In this document: positions 21,601 through 33,957 of the stretch, one piece after another
How the letters are laid out: the number at the start of each line of letters is the position of its first letter
How positions within the stretch are numbered: the stretch's first letter is position 1
Assembly (NCBI GenBank): GCA_028023455.1
Contig: JAQFVV010006246.1
Span: 3,153,501-3,217,500 of the forward strand
Direction of reading: 5' to 3'
Origin: Epiperipatus broadwayi
Taxonomy: Eukaryota > Onychophora > Udeonychophora > Euonychophora > Peripatidae
Length of the DNA: 64,000 bases
The notes under the pieces: generated by a model
What the model was told of the DNA's origin: nothing
Database searches by the model: none
Seen by the model: only the letters and a program-made list of their open reading frames with translations
Position numbers and translations under genes: made by a program

Positions 21601-22249
21601 TTACCTGTACCTTTTCTTCATAAATTTAATTGCATGTCTCACTTCTTCATTTAAAATTCTGGGCAATTCAGAAGATATAATAGATGTAGGAAATATTTAT
21701 TCTTTATTATTATGTAATTCTTGATAGAAGTCTTCTACCCATTTTATGATGTCATCTCTTTTTTTAGTAATATTCCCATCCTTTTTTATTATTGCAGATA
21801 TAAATTTCCTACCAATGCCAAAATGTTGTTTTACATTCTTGAGGCTTTTATTTTTTTCTACAGCTTTCCTTGCTAGTTCACAGTTATACTTTCTTATATC
21901 ATTATTAACTCTTTTCCACATCATTTTACAAAATTTGAGATATTCATTCCTTTTTAATGCATTATTTTTGTATATTCATATTCCTTCCTTTCTTCATAAA
22001 TTTTCTAGTCTCAGTAGAAATTTCATTGGTCAATTGCTGCTTTTTTCTACCAGCTATCTTTGTTGCAGTTTTTAAAAATGTGTCAGTTATTTTCTTAATT
22101 TCATTCAAATCTGAATCATGTTGAAAATCTACTAATACTTGAAATGATTTGTAATGTTTTAATTTAAATTCATTATAATGTTTCTGAAGATTAGGAATAT
22201 CAATTGTAAATATTGTTTTCTTAATAATTTTTGTCTCTCTAGTTTAGCA

Positions 22250-22841
22250 TTAACATGTATCCTACAGCTAGAACATTACAATCTTGAAATATGTTTTTTC
22301 TGATAGTCAAAATGTAATCCAATTCTACTATATCTTCATTTGGATGCCTCCATGTCTATTTCCTTTTAACATTTTTCTCAAAAAAAAAATTCCTAATATA
22401 AAATTTTTCTTTTTCTGTAAACTCCACATGTCTATGCTGACTCTCATTTCTATTAACAAAACCAAAATTATCTACAGCACTTTCATCTTTCATTTGTTTA
22501 CCAATTCTAGCATTAAAGTCTCCCATAATAAATTTAAGTTGTTTATTCTGATCAAAAACCTTTTATACATCCATATAAAAATCTTCTACTATTTAATCAT
22601 TATGACAATTTGTTGGGGCATAAACCTGAATTATCTGCATTTGGTATCTGCTATTACGTTGTATAATTAATCTTGCCACTCTGTCCAATACACCATCAAT
22701 CTTCACAATGTTATTTTTCCACTTTTTAGTTATCATAAATCTTACTCCACTTGTATTTCCAATATTTGTGCCTTTATAGTAGAGTATATGTCCACTTTTT
22801 AAATTAATTGTCTCTTTATCTTCTAACGTCACAAAGTCCAA
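22250..22841 (-). pseudogene. RTE apurinic-like endonuclease fragment
   Basis: The open part (22841-22593) has SGHILYYKGTNIGNTSGVRF, DRVARLIIQRNSRYQMQIIQ and VYAPTN, the central APE strand. In another frame follow KFIMGDFNARIGKQ (catalytic Asp/Asn pair of GDFN) and TWRHPNEDIVELDYIL, the conserved C-terminal box. The first catalytic residues are not visible. This nuclease nicks target DNA for LINE retrotransposition. Confidence 0.82.
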
Positions 22842-22900
22842 TAATGTCTCGTTTAATATAAGACAGTTCTTCTAATTCTTGCAATTTTCATTCACTTGAA

Positions 22901-23791
22901 AGCGATCTGCAGTTGTAAGTACATAAATAAAACATTGTTATCAAATGGAAGCCTGGGTCCACAACCAGGTGATGTTTAGCACCCTCCATTTTTTGGCCAT
23001 CAACTGCTGCATAGATTAGTGACTCTACCATCTCCTGGGAATAAGGGCCATAATTTATTTTCATCTGTCATGATTATATATATCTATTGGAAAAATATTT
23101 ATCATTTACACATACATTCATTCTGCCTCAGGCAACTGAGAAGACAATCCGTGGTGTTACTTATCTTAAACTCAGAGGTCAAAAGCCAATAAACTTACCA
23201 TGCTGGCTAATGTGTGTTGGTGAGCAGCCCATCCATGTTTGTATATTATATGAATAATCACATAGAAATAACAGCTGCAATGACTAGAACATATGGAGTG
23301 GATATTAGGAATTTGCCCTGCTCAGTTCCTTTAATGACTCCAAGAGGAATCAAAGAGTTTTTTTTCAGTTAATAGAAAACTCTTTTCTCTGTATATATAT
23401 ATACACACACACATATCCATGAGTTAAAGTAATAAATAAAAAGTGAAACGTGAGCATAGCAGTATATCTTTATATCTATAAGCTTTTTTTTCTAATACAT
23501 ACTTGATTTATTTTTTGTATATTGAAAAGTTCCGACTATATTTACCAGTTTTTGTGATCACTGGGAAAATATTATTAAGTTAATTAGAAAATTTGACAAT
23601 GGCAGCTAGAATAATTATATATTTGAAAGGTATTGTTTAGTTCAACCTTTTGTATTGGAACTTGTATGTAATAAATAGATATTTTTTTTGTTTTATCCAT
23701 TTTTATCTTTAATTTATATTTGTCATTATTAAATGCATGTATATGTATAGGATTTTTTTTTAAAGGTTTTTATATAATGATATAATTTAAG
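22901..23791. other. RTE leader and intron end, nothing else identified
   Basis: From about 23060 to the splice acceptor at 23791 no gene is visible; an (AC)n/(AT)n microsatellite sits at 23392-23416. Confidence 0.4.
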
Positions 23792-24032
23792 GTGATTAAT
23801 CTTAAATTTGAAAGATTTAATCTTCCATATGAACCAACATGTAGTGATGACTTTCTTCAAATTTATAATGGTCCTTCATTACTTTATGATGTCATTGGAC
23901 AATTTTGTGGCTCAGCACTTCCTCTTGGAGGAAATATTACCAGTGCACAAAATCATTTGTTTATTTGGCTCAATTCAAATATTTCTGATCCTAGTTATGG
24001 ATTTAAAATTTATTGGTCAGCTGTAGATCCAG
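23792..24032 (+). CDS. CUB-domain exon b (C-terminal half of CUB 1)
   Basis: Exon of 241 bp: phase 0 at entry, after TTTAAG, and phase 1 at exit, CCAG|GTAAAT. It continues the previous exon in frame with VINLKFERFN, then TCSDDFLQIYNG (third Cys and the DxLxI core strand), QFCGSALPLG (fourth Cys) and PSYGFKIYWSA, the closing GF-x-x-x-W strand. All four CUB cysteines are therefore present across the two exons. Two sequons (NIT, NIS) suggest glycosylation. The position that is Asp in calcium-binding CUBs (F-x-S-D) reads LNSN here, so calcium binding is doubtful. The acceptor lacks a long pyrimidine tract; the other nearby AG (about 23764) would put a stop codon in frame, so 23792 is preferred. 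Confidence 0.9.
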
Positions 24033-26315
24033 GTAAATATGAATTAAATTATTGTTACTTTAAGCTTATAAAAGAAATGGCATGCTATATATGACTTCCT
24101 TTATAGATTACTTTAATTTTTATTGTAAAAGTTATTAATGTCTTATTTTCTATTTTCACTATTTTTAAGTTTTTTTTCTAAATTGTTCTCTAAAAATATT
24201 TTTCTTTATTTCAATATTTCGTATATCCTTTTTTTTTTTCACTTTTTGCAAAACATAGTAAACTAGTATCATCATTATTCTTTTATTCATTTATGAAAAA
24301 AGATCATTTATTTCTGTACCCCTTCTATGCAAAGTAATGTAATAATTCCAAAACACTACTAACTGAATGCATTTGCTAAAGATAATAAATAGTAGTATGC
24401 TCTTCACATATATTATTATTATTAACCTTTTATGTAATAACTGATTGACTTATTTCTTTTCAGCTTAATGCTAAACCCCTGTGAGCTGTTGTTACTTATA
24501 TACATCACTCCAGCTCACATTTTAAGTTAATAATTTCTTAATTTTCTTATTGAATAATATTGTATTGCTACAAAAACTCCTAAGAAATGTTATTATATAA
24601 TCATCATTAGCATCCATTATCTACCAAAAGGTAATATCCAAATCCTTAAGCAGATGACATTCACCATTAATTTCTCATTATTACTAATTTTTCTAATATC
24701 AACAACTTCTCTAATTATTTAAGATCACCTCACAGAAATCTGGACTTATGGTCACAATTTTCTTTATGTGCAAAAATTTAAAAATTATGATGTATAAGTG
24801 ATTATGTTTTTTTAAGCTATATAAAGATATTTTGTATCATATTTTTTATTAAATAAACTATCTCTTTTTAAGACTATAATAAAATTTAAACTTTGCAAAA
24901 ATCAAGTATAAAAAGAAAATAGTTTATTTAATATTACATAGAATGTCATGTTAACAGAATTCCTCAAATAATGAAAGTGATATATTTTAGTTTATAGTTT
25001 TATTTATGCTAAACATATAACTGAAAATAAAATTATATAAAATATAATCTAAACAAAAAAGTCTTTATGTAATTTGTGAACTTTCTTTACCCCAGATATT
25101 TCACGTTTGAGGATTAGCAGTCAATTTTTTTAATATCTTTTATATGCCTTTCTTAAATATTGTGCATAATTTATTTATCTCTAAGTACATGCCCAATTAT
25201 GTTCCTCTTATTTCTGTCATTTTTTCAAAAAGTTAATATTCTTTTTTCCTTAATCTTTTAAAAATTTTTAAGTATCCTTTCAATTTATCATTTCTATTCT
25301 CCAAATACACTTTTCTAAAATTTCTACATTTTTTGTTTCTATTTTTTTTTTTTAATTGTTCATGTTTTTTTCTTTTTATAAAGTTATGTTGCTGAACAAA
25401 ACATTTAACAAAATCTCCTTTGGTCTAATGTTCTTGGACCTTACTTTATGATAATAATCATTTTAATTTTTTATTGCTAATTCTAATATCATTTATTCAT
25501 CTTCTCAAACATTTCAAAGCATTGTTTTATAATCATTTATTAAATAATTTTTCTCTTTTTCTGATTATTTTTATAACTTTAATTTTATTAGGACTTTATT
25601 TTTCTTCTAAACTTTGTTCAAGTTTTTCCAGTCCTCTATAATATTCTATTAGACTTTCTCCCTAATTTCAAGTACTAATCACACTGCTAAGTCTATTCTT
25701 ATTAATACAACCATCATTTATCAACTCATCTAAATTCATAAGTCTCTGATGAAATCTACAATTTTCTTTTTCAGTATATTTAACAAAATAACTTAATTCA
25801 TTTACATCAAACTTCCTTTAAGATCATTAAATCAAATGTTGACTTTTTCTTCTTTCTCGGTGCCTTTATTTGTATATTGTACCGCTTATGAAAAAGTGAT
25901 CCACGTGAAATTTTTGTCTAAAAATTACTAAAATAAAATTCTCATAAATAATACGAAGGTTAATAAATAAATAAATAATATGTAAGTCAGAACAAAAGTG
26001 TAAAGAGTTTTTTTTTTCTATTATTAGTAGTTTAAATAAAATACAGCTCAATAAAAGAAAATAATCAATAAAAGTTGTACGAAACAGTTTGAGAGAGTGG
26101 TTGTTTACAAAAGTTTAGAGTTCGTTTTTTTTTTTTAAACAAAAGAAAGAAAATAATTTACAAAAGTTTAAAGAGTTTTAAACTTTTGTATAAACATCAG
26201 TATCAGTAAAAGTTATAATAAATTAATTAGAAGGGGGAGAAAGTTTAACTTGATAAAAGTTTAAGAAATAAATTGTTTTATAAAATTAAAGGTACCCTCT
26301 CTTTTCATTTAAACT

Positions 26316-26730
26316 ATTTAAAGCAGGGGTCGCCAACCTTTTTGCACTTAAAAGCACATTCTATAATACCGGCCAGGTGGCAGGCACCATTTATTTTTTT
26401 CAACCAGATGGCGGGCATCATTTATTTTTTTAATGTAAATTTATAGTTGGATATTGTTAATAATACACGTAATGTGCAAAAAAATATTTATTTCAAAAAT
26501 AAAATTTCAACATATAATTAACGTTTATATTTTTACGCTGTAAAAGTATAGTGTGCCCTACAATTTGATTACAATATAATACAATAATTTATAAGAAATT
26601 TTAAAAATTAAATTTATTTGTATCAGATAAATAATTTTTTATCGTGTTTGGATAGCGGCGGGCACACATAAAATGGTCTGTGGGCACCATGGTGCCCGTG
26701 GGCATAGGGTTGGGGACTCCTGATTTAAAG
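26316..26730 (+). mobile_element. hAT-type MITE with perfect 8-bp target duplication
   Basis: Element 26324-26722 (399 bp). Terminal inverted repeats are CAGGGGTCGCCAACC at the left and CAGGAGTCCCCAACC read inward from the right. It is flanked by ATTTAAAG on both sides (26316-26323, 26723-26730), the 8-bp duplication typical of hAT transposons. It has no transposase. It contains a 33-bp tandem duplication near the left end (CAGGTGGCAGGCACC and CAGATGGCGGGCATC units) and a perfect subterminal palindrome GGGCACCATGGTGCCC (about 26683-26698). Confidence 0.92.
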
Positions 26731-29700
26731 AAAGAAAAAAAGTTATCTTAAAAATGAAATAATGAGTTGATTTTGAAAATATATATGTGCATAAATGATG
26801 AGTGGATTTTAAATTCAGCAAAATGTATGCTTGTTGATAAAATAAATAGATGCATGTTAAATATTACAGAATAAATGAAAGTTATAAGTTAAAAGAAATT
26901 CCCTCAAGGATTGTATATACTAAAAGCTACATAAAAGAACGGAATTTAGCAATGGTTACTAATTAAAAATCCACAAAACAACAAATTAGTAATGACTACC
27001 ATCTGACAACAGGATTAAAATCTTATCAAAGGAATGTAATAAAAACAGTGGAGAAATTTCAACAACAGATATAGCTGGCTGTGATTATTTAATAAGATAT
27101 ATTGTATGTGAAAAGATAGTAGTAGCTTGATACTATCATGGTATTTTTATCTAATTGTTTTTTATCAGATGCTTAATTTATATAATTATTTTATAACCTG
27201 ATGATATTTTATAAATCATTCAATAAGTTTATTTCTTGTTTTATATTGATTAAATCTTAAAAAATTATTCTTAACTCATCCACATGCCCCTGTTGAAATG
27301 ATAGCACATTTTAGAGGAGAAATTTTAAGTAATTTGCACATTTTGTTCAATGATTCTAAGTAATCCTTGCCAAAAAAAAAAAAACCAAAAAGTTAGTAAA
27401 ATGGAAGTTTGTCTTGCTGTTTTAAAATTATGTATGTTTTTTTAATTATGTTTTGGTACTTTATTGAGAAATTAGATATACCTACTGTATTATATAAAAA
27501 AAATGACATATCTTTTATTAATTTAATCAGATCTGACCAATTGGCACCATCAAAAACTGACTTATACATAGTACTGCTATCATTGATTGAATGACGAAGA
27601 TATAATATTTTAGATACTTTGAATTACATTTTATAGCTACAGATGATTTTAATAACTTTTATTATCACAATGTCCTATAGTCTTTGCTTAAATGATTCTT
27701 TTTGTATGCAATATATTTTTTACTTATTTCTGATAAGTTAATTTGATTTTATGCAATTAATGAAATAATTTTTTGTTTGCATTTGAATTTTTGCTTATTT
27801 ATACATGAAATTGAAATTTAATGTATATGTAAGATAGTATTTGGCTTGTGTTTTAAAAATCTTCTTCATAATGTTAGTTTTGTTAATAAACTCATTTTAT
27901 GATCAACATTAAAGCATAACTTTTAATTATATTCATCTTTCACAAAATATATTTTACAAAAGACACTTTTATACATTATGTACTAACTTATCTTTATTAA
28001 TAATTAATGGCAATTATTTCTATATAACTTTTTTCATAGTTCTATATGCTTCTAATGAGATTATTTAAATGGGGAATAGTTTTCAAATTCTACTTGTTTG
28101 TTGGTCTGCACATATATGCTTCTATATTTTGTTTCTAAAATGTGGATACAATATATATATATATGGATATTTTGGAATAAAAGGGTTACATTATTTAAAA
28201 ATTATTTGATAATGAGATAAAAAAAATATTTAATTTGAAAATGAGAAAATATAATTTTTTATTAATTAAATAAATGTATTAATCGTTTAATTATATAAAT
28301 CTTTTAATAATATAAAAATAAAGATGATATTTATTCATATATGCATATTTAAAAAATATTAATAATAGAAATTTAGTTTATTTTGTTTACATAATCAAAA
28401 ATACCATTAAAATCTATTCTTTATTTGTACTGAGATTGAAAACTTGTCAAAAAATATTTTTTAAAAAAAGATAGTCATGTGATTGAATCTCAAAGTAAAA
28501 AAGAGCCAAAGATAAATATATATTAGTTTAATGCTGAATTTCTTGTTTTAGAAATTGAATCTGTTATTTTTTACTAACCAATTTATCATTATAAGGAACT
28601 AGAAAGTTACCTTGCTAGACAGCAATTATATGGATAAGGTTTGAAATTACTTGTCATTTTGCAAAGTGAAAAAATAATTTCAAAAACCATAAAATTTCAA
28701 ACTATTAAGCAGTATGTGCTTAATTAAGAAGAGCTATGTATTACTAGGTAACCACTTCACCAAACTAATTTAAAGAAAAAGAGACATATTCCAAGTAAAA
28801 ATTAAAACTCAGCATTCAAAGCATGTGCTATTGAAACGTGACTATCTCAATGAAAAGAAATCATCAACCAACAATTTACCTGAAAGGAAACAAGATAAAT
28901 ACATAGTTGATTAAGGATATAAGTAATTGTAAAATATTTCAATGTCTGTGCACATAGATATTTATTGCATCTTACCACTGCAATTTTTGTCTTTTCTTTA
29001 TGTGAGTCAAGTTAATAGCAACTCTTGCAGTTCTTTTAATTTCTGCTTTCTTCTGCTGCTGCTTTTATTCCATTCAATCTTTGCTTGTCATTCACTGTCA
29101 CTCTTTTGTGCTCAGTCATGTTATTCATTTGACTGCTTCTGCTTTTACTATCTTCATCATTATCTTTACTGTTTACATTTTTGTTTCTAGCTCCCTTCGT
29201 TTTAATCAAGCTATTTGTGAATGATCTGCTTTCCAATGGTTTCTTATAAGAATACATTTAATAATTAGGTTTTGGATTTTTAGGGCTCATCATCTTTCAT
29301 TGCTCTAAAATAATATCTATAGATTGTTTGTGTTTTTGTCATCAACTGATTTTACATAGATGTAACTATAGATCTTTTAACAGTTTGAACATCATAATAC
29401 AAGTTTTAAGCTTTTCATCCATAAGTTCCTGAATGGCAAATTTACTCATTGTGATAGTAGTTATGGATTGATAGATGAAAAGTATTGTAATGGTATGGGA
29501 AAAGGGGTTAGCAGGGGTGATGCAATTCATCTCAATAAATGAATAATCATAAAATCTGTTTCTGTAAATAATATACTTAATTCTAAATTATAAACAGAGC
29601 ATTACCAGTAATAATCATAAAAGTATCAACAGTCATACTTTATTACTAATTTAAAAGACAAAATGAAAAAATCTTAGGTTGATCATCATCTAACCAAAGC

Positions 29701-31553
29701 CAAAATTAAGACATATTATAAAAGCAATTAGCAATATTTCATCTCCATAGCGATATACAAATAGTAAAAATTATTATGAAAGTAATCCTGTATATTCTGT
29801 GATCATTATATCAATTTTGATTGTCATTAATGTTCTGGAACCATATAATAATATGAGTGTACTAGCCATAATTAAACTAGTTGTAAAAAATTTACAAAGT
29901 AAATAGACTTTAAAGATTATTTTTATTACCCTAGCACCATTTAAAAAATTCTATATATAACTAAATAGATATCTCTGAAATGCTTACACGTAAGTTATTT
30001 ATATTTTACCCAAACTAACTTTGGTATTGCAATGATCCTGATCAATTTCAACAAGAAAAATACAAAATTAAACTCTTCTATCATTAAATGTTTTTTACTG
30101 CAATAATTTAAAATAATAATTAATAAATTTATTAATTAGAAATAATAAAAAAAATGAAATTATAGGTATAATAAATACTATATACTATAAATATATCCTT
30201 ATTTTCGTTTGTAAATATGAAATATTTCCATAGATTGACATAATAAATCATATATTAGCAATACTCATATTATAGTTTGCAGATATATAGATTGTAAAAC
30301 AGTATTAAATAAACACATATCTATATTACAAAAATGCACATTTAACATGTAAAATGTTTCATTCATTAATAAACCAATAAATATTATTCAATTCAATAAA
30401 ATACAAATAATTAAATAATAATTCTTATATAATACGTGCATATGAATGTTTATTTAATATAAAAATAAAACATTTCACTTGTAAACTTTAATTATTTTTA
30501 CTTTATAACGTTATTATTCTTAAATTGTAAACACAAATTTTAAACAAAAGAAACATTACTTATTTGAAAGGTATTTTAAAACTTCTTGTTTTTATATATT
30601 TCTAAAATAGATCATGTATGATAATAAAGATTTTTTTGTCTCTATGCTTTTATGCATATATGCAAAGTATCAGGAATAAAATACAGAATGGAATAATAAG
30701 ACTAGTAGGCTGGCTTCTTATAGTCATGTCCATATAATGCATATATAATGTACCACTCAGTCTTAAATGACAGGCACAAAGATGGCTGTAAGTGTAGTTG
30801 TAGCCCAAACAAATGTACATAGTAAAAGGAGTGGTCTATGCAGGTATATTTTCTCTTATGCTTACACACATAATATATTATAAATATACACACATTTTCA
30901 CATTCTTGTAATAGGCTAAGAGCATATTGTAGAAGAGATAATCTTATTTCATTGTTACAGAAGTTATTCATAGAAATTTAGTTGGTGAGGGAGGGAAGTC
31001 CCTCTCTGTACCTTAGTCTAAATACCAAGTTACGTAGTCATTTTATTTTTTTTTATTGAACTTCTGAAACACTACTGCTTTTTAATGAGAAAACTGCAAT
31101 AATAAAATATTTTACTAAATTTTCATAGATGTTTTATTTTGATCAATCCTATTACAATAAATTGTTTTCATTAACTTAATTTTTTTTGTTTCTTACTATA
31201 ATGGCTAGTTTATTATTATAGAAATTGTACTATTAATTTTAAAGATGCTTCCATGTTTAATTTTCAGCAGTATCCATAATATATATTTATAATTGTTAAG
31301 AGAGAAAGAATACAATATTGGCAAAAAATCATGTTAATATATATTGTTTAAATATGTAATGACTGTATAGGTTGTACATACAAGTAAATTGGTCATTTAA
31401 ACATAATTTTTTTTAATTATGTTTATTGCTAATTTTATTTTTTGATATTTTTATTAATTAATCATCCTATAGCTGACCAGTTGAGTATTTATATATTTGT
31501 GCATATTTTATTACACTTATCACTTTAAAAATTACTATGTGATTTATTTCTAG
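26731..31553. other. AT-rich intron sequence, nothing identified
   Basis: Several short open frames (for example 27409-27594, 28942-29190, 30702-30971) have no recognisable motif and biased low-complexity composition; I treat them as chance frames. Confidence 0.5.
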
Positions 31554-31738
31554 TTTGTGGTGGTGATCTGGTTAACAGCTCTAATGGAACAATCATTTCT
31601 CCATTTTATCCCCTTTATTATCCTCATAATCAAGATTGTGTTTGGAGAATTACTGTATCACCTGATAGTAAAATTAAGTTTACATTTGAAATTTTTCGTA
31701 TAGAATTCCATGAAAATTGTAATTGGGATTATTTGGAG
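31554..31738 (+). CDS. CUB-domain exon c (N-terminal half of CUB 2)
   Basis: Exon of 185 bp. The acceptor is TTATTTCTAG and the donor GAG|GTGAGA, phase 1 in and phase 0 out, the same arrangement as the first half of CUB 1. It encodes CGGDLVNSSNGTIISPFYP, then QDCVWRITV, KFTFEIFRIE and NCNWDYLE: three of the four CUB cysteines, the SPxYP turn, and the Glu and Asp usually involved in calcium binding. Two sequons (NSS, NGT) overlap at the N-terminal turn. Unlike exon a, it carries the third cysteine and the core DYLE strand, so the intron splits CUB 2 later than CUB 1. Confidence 0.92.
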
Positions 31739-33600
31739 GTGAGAATAGTTTGAAGTACTAGAATATAATTTTTATTTGATTTATAGTGTTATTCTGATAT
31801 ATATAATATATTGAAGGTCAAGTTTTTGTTAGCAAAAAAATATATAGCATAATCCATTTTAATACTTATGATCATCCATGTGAAATATTATTAAGAGAAT
31901 ACCATTATTTTGGCAAAATAACATTTGTCTTTGATTGTGTAGAGAAATATTCCATTGTCCTATAAAAGTATAGACAACACAAAAAAATCACAAAATAAGT
32001 ATGAGAATCGTATTTTGTTTAATCAAGCCTAAAGTGAGGATCAGACCTGAGGTTATGTGTAATGAATGGTGGCTTTGAATTTAGTTGTTCATTTTTATTA
32101 ATATGCTTAATGAAATGTATTTGTATAGATGATAGTTTAACTCTTTTTATTATATTTATTAATACAATCAGAATTTTTTCAAGTCTCTGTAGCTTCTCTA
32201 ACTATTTCTGATGCTGATTATTTCATCTAGATAGGGTTTTGGATGCTAAAGAATTTTATGTGCTGACCAGTTATTAAAATATGGAGAGCAACTATTAAAG
32301 ATGATAAATAATATTTAACTGCATTAACTTGCTTCACCTCTTCTATACTAATTATGTACTCTGCATGGAAGCTCATAGATTTCTTGATCTTTAAAATGCA
32401 TTTCATCTCTAAATTTGACCAATATAATATTGAATTTCTGCTTATTGGAAAATATTATCTTGATATTGTAGCATCTCAACAAATGGTTTCTATTATATAG
32501 GAAATGTGCAACATTAGGAGTATTTTTTTTTCCTTTTGGAAGTTTAATGCATTTAGATGTTGTAGCATTAAAACAATACTTTCCCCAGGCAAAAGATCAA
32601 TAATACTTTGATCAAATCCAAAAATGCAATCCCTCTTAAGCCTTAAAAAAGTATTTTGGACCACTTATGTAGAGAAGTAGATGAGCTTGCTAATGCAATC
32701 AAATGTCACTTATCATCTTCCACACTTGCTATCCAAGATTTTGTCACTGACTATCATGTAGATGTCTTCAGCATCAAAATCCTATCTACTGTGATAATCA
32801 TTATCAGTAGATATTTGCAGATGTATGAAGAATTTGAAGATGCCAAATTGAATTAATAAATGTATTGAAACAGCCAAACTATCTTCTATATTGAAGAGTT
32901 TAATTATGCAGCTTTATAAAGACCCATAACTAAACTAAAATCTAATCACTAATTCCTTACAACTTTAGATTTGGTCTCATACCTTATTTAATTTTTTTGA
33001 GTGGGTAAAAATATTATTTTTATACTTATTCTGTTTTGTTTGGTGATATATTGATTTAATTACTCCAACAAATGTCATTTATGTCTTTGTAATGACCTTA
33101 AGTTGAAGACAGATGTTATTTGCTGAAATGTTTCTAATATTTTAATATTTTACATAGTTGTTCTCAACAATTAAAATGGATTATTATATCTGTTTCTGTC
33201 CATGTGTCAATCTATCTATATTTATCTATCTACATATAATCAGTTTAATTTTTCAGATTTGTGATGAACTTCTATAATCTTGTTATAAATCTTTAATTAT
33301 CATTTAGTGTAAAATCTTCTAGATTAATGTCTCTCAGTAGCATATATTATATCAGAAATCATGGTTCAATGTACTTAGAAATTTGAATCCAGTTTAACAA
33401 CCATATAGAATACAATAATTAGATTTTCTAATAATGTGATTATAATTAAAATGAGAAATTATTCAAGGAAGATTTTACTTTTAATGATGATTCAGTATTT
33501 GTAACAAGCCTAGAGTAGTGCATCATAAAAATTTATCAAGTGCATTTTATAATCCAGAAAAATAAATATTAGATTGATTTCTTTTAGTGTTCCAAGTTCC

Positions 33601-33664
33601 AATATGAAATGAGCTAGAGATTTAAATCCTCCTAAATGAGCTAGAGATTTAAACCCTCCTAAAT
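33601..33664. repeat. Short tandem duplication, two copies
   Basis: AAATGAGCTAGAGATTTAAA followed by YCCTCCT occurs twice in direct repeat, about 33 bp apart. Confidence 0.8.
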
Positions 33665-33957
33665 TACATCTCTCAAAACATCAGATTGACTATTTAAATG
33701 CCATGATCACAAAGACATTAATATTAAAGCCTAAATATATTTGCAATTAAATACACACACATATATATATAATAAAGGATTTCCATCTTTATTGTAAAAA
33801 GAGGTTGCCTTGACAACAATTTAAACTGCGATTGTTACTGATATTGGGATAACATATGCAATGTTAAAATTTTTTACTGCCATGCAATAAATATTTGTGA
33901 ATGGATGGAAATAATTTTTATTCATATAAGTTATACATGATATTTTAAAAACTAAAT

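Larger units (their letters stand above)
20461..22900 (-). mobile_element. RTE-type LINE, nearly full-length ORF2, degraded
   Basis: Minus-strand order: APE endonuclease (22841-22250), linker (22200-21690), reverse transcriptase (21660-20780), C-terminal domain (20707-20470). It breaks off in the LEVPRIDS region, at the position of GVTRRDRK in the 6.8-7.9 kb copy, where Gypsy gag sequence starts. Sequence to about 23060 may be its 5' untranslated region (CACCTGGTTGTGGACCCAGG on the minus strand). Numerous stops and frameshifts. Confidence 0.85.
12875..23791 (+). other. Intron within CUB 1, about 10.9 kb
   Basis: GTGTTT...TTTAAG phase-0 intron between two halves of one CUB domain. It carries a LINE 3' fragment, a Penelope inverted dimer, a minus-strand Gypsy and a minus-strand RTE. 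These account for roughly 8 kb of it. The rest is AT-rich sequence with no recognisable coding potential. Confidence 0.85.
24033..31553 (+). other. Intron between CUB 1 and CUB 2, about 7.5 kb
   Basis: GTAAAT...TTCTAG phase-1 intron at the domain border. Apart from the hAT MITE at 26324-26722 I see only AT-rich sequence, short homopolymers and an imperfect low-complexity C/T stretch near 29.03-29.17 kb whose short open frames look fortuitous. Confidence 0.8.

Noticed and set aside
28942-29257. Open frames on both strands over a C/T-rich tract
   Set aside because: Low-complexity composition produces open frames on both strands; no domain or splice context.
32476-32856. Minus-strand frame with IIDLLPGES and + strand frame nearby, faintly like a Helitron helicase segment
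   Set aside because: Only one short string resembles the family; no Walker motifs, no Rep domain and no Helitron ends are visible.
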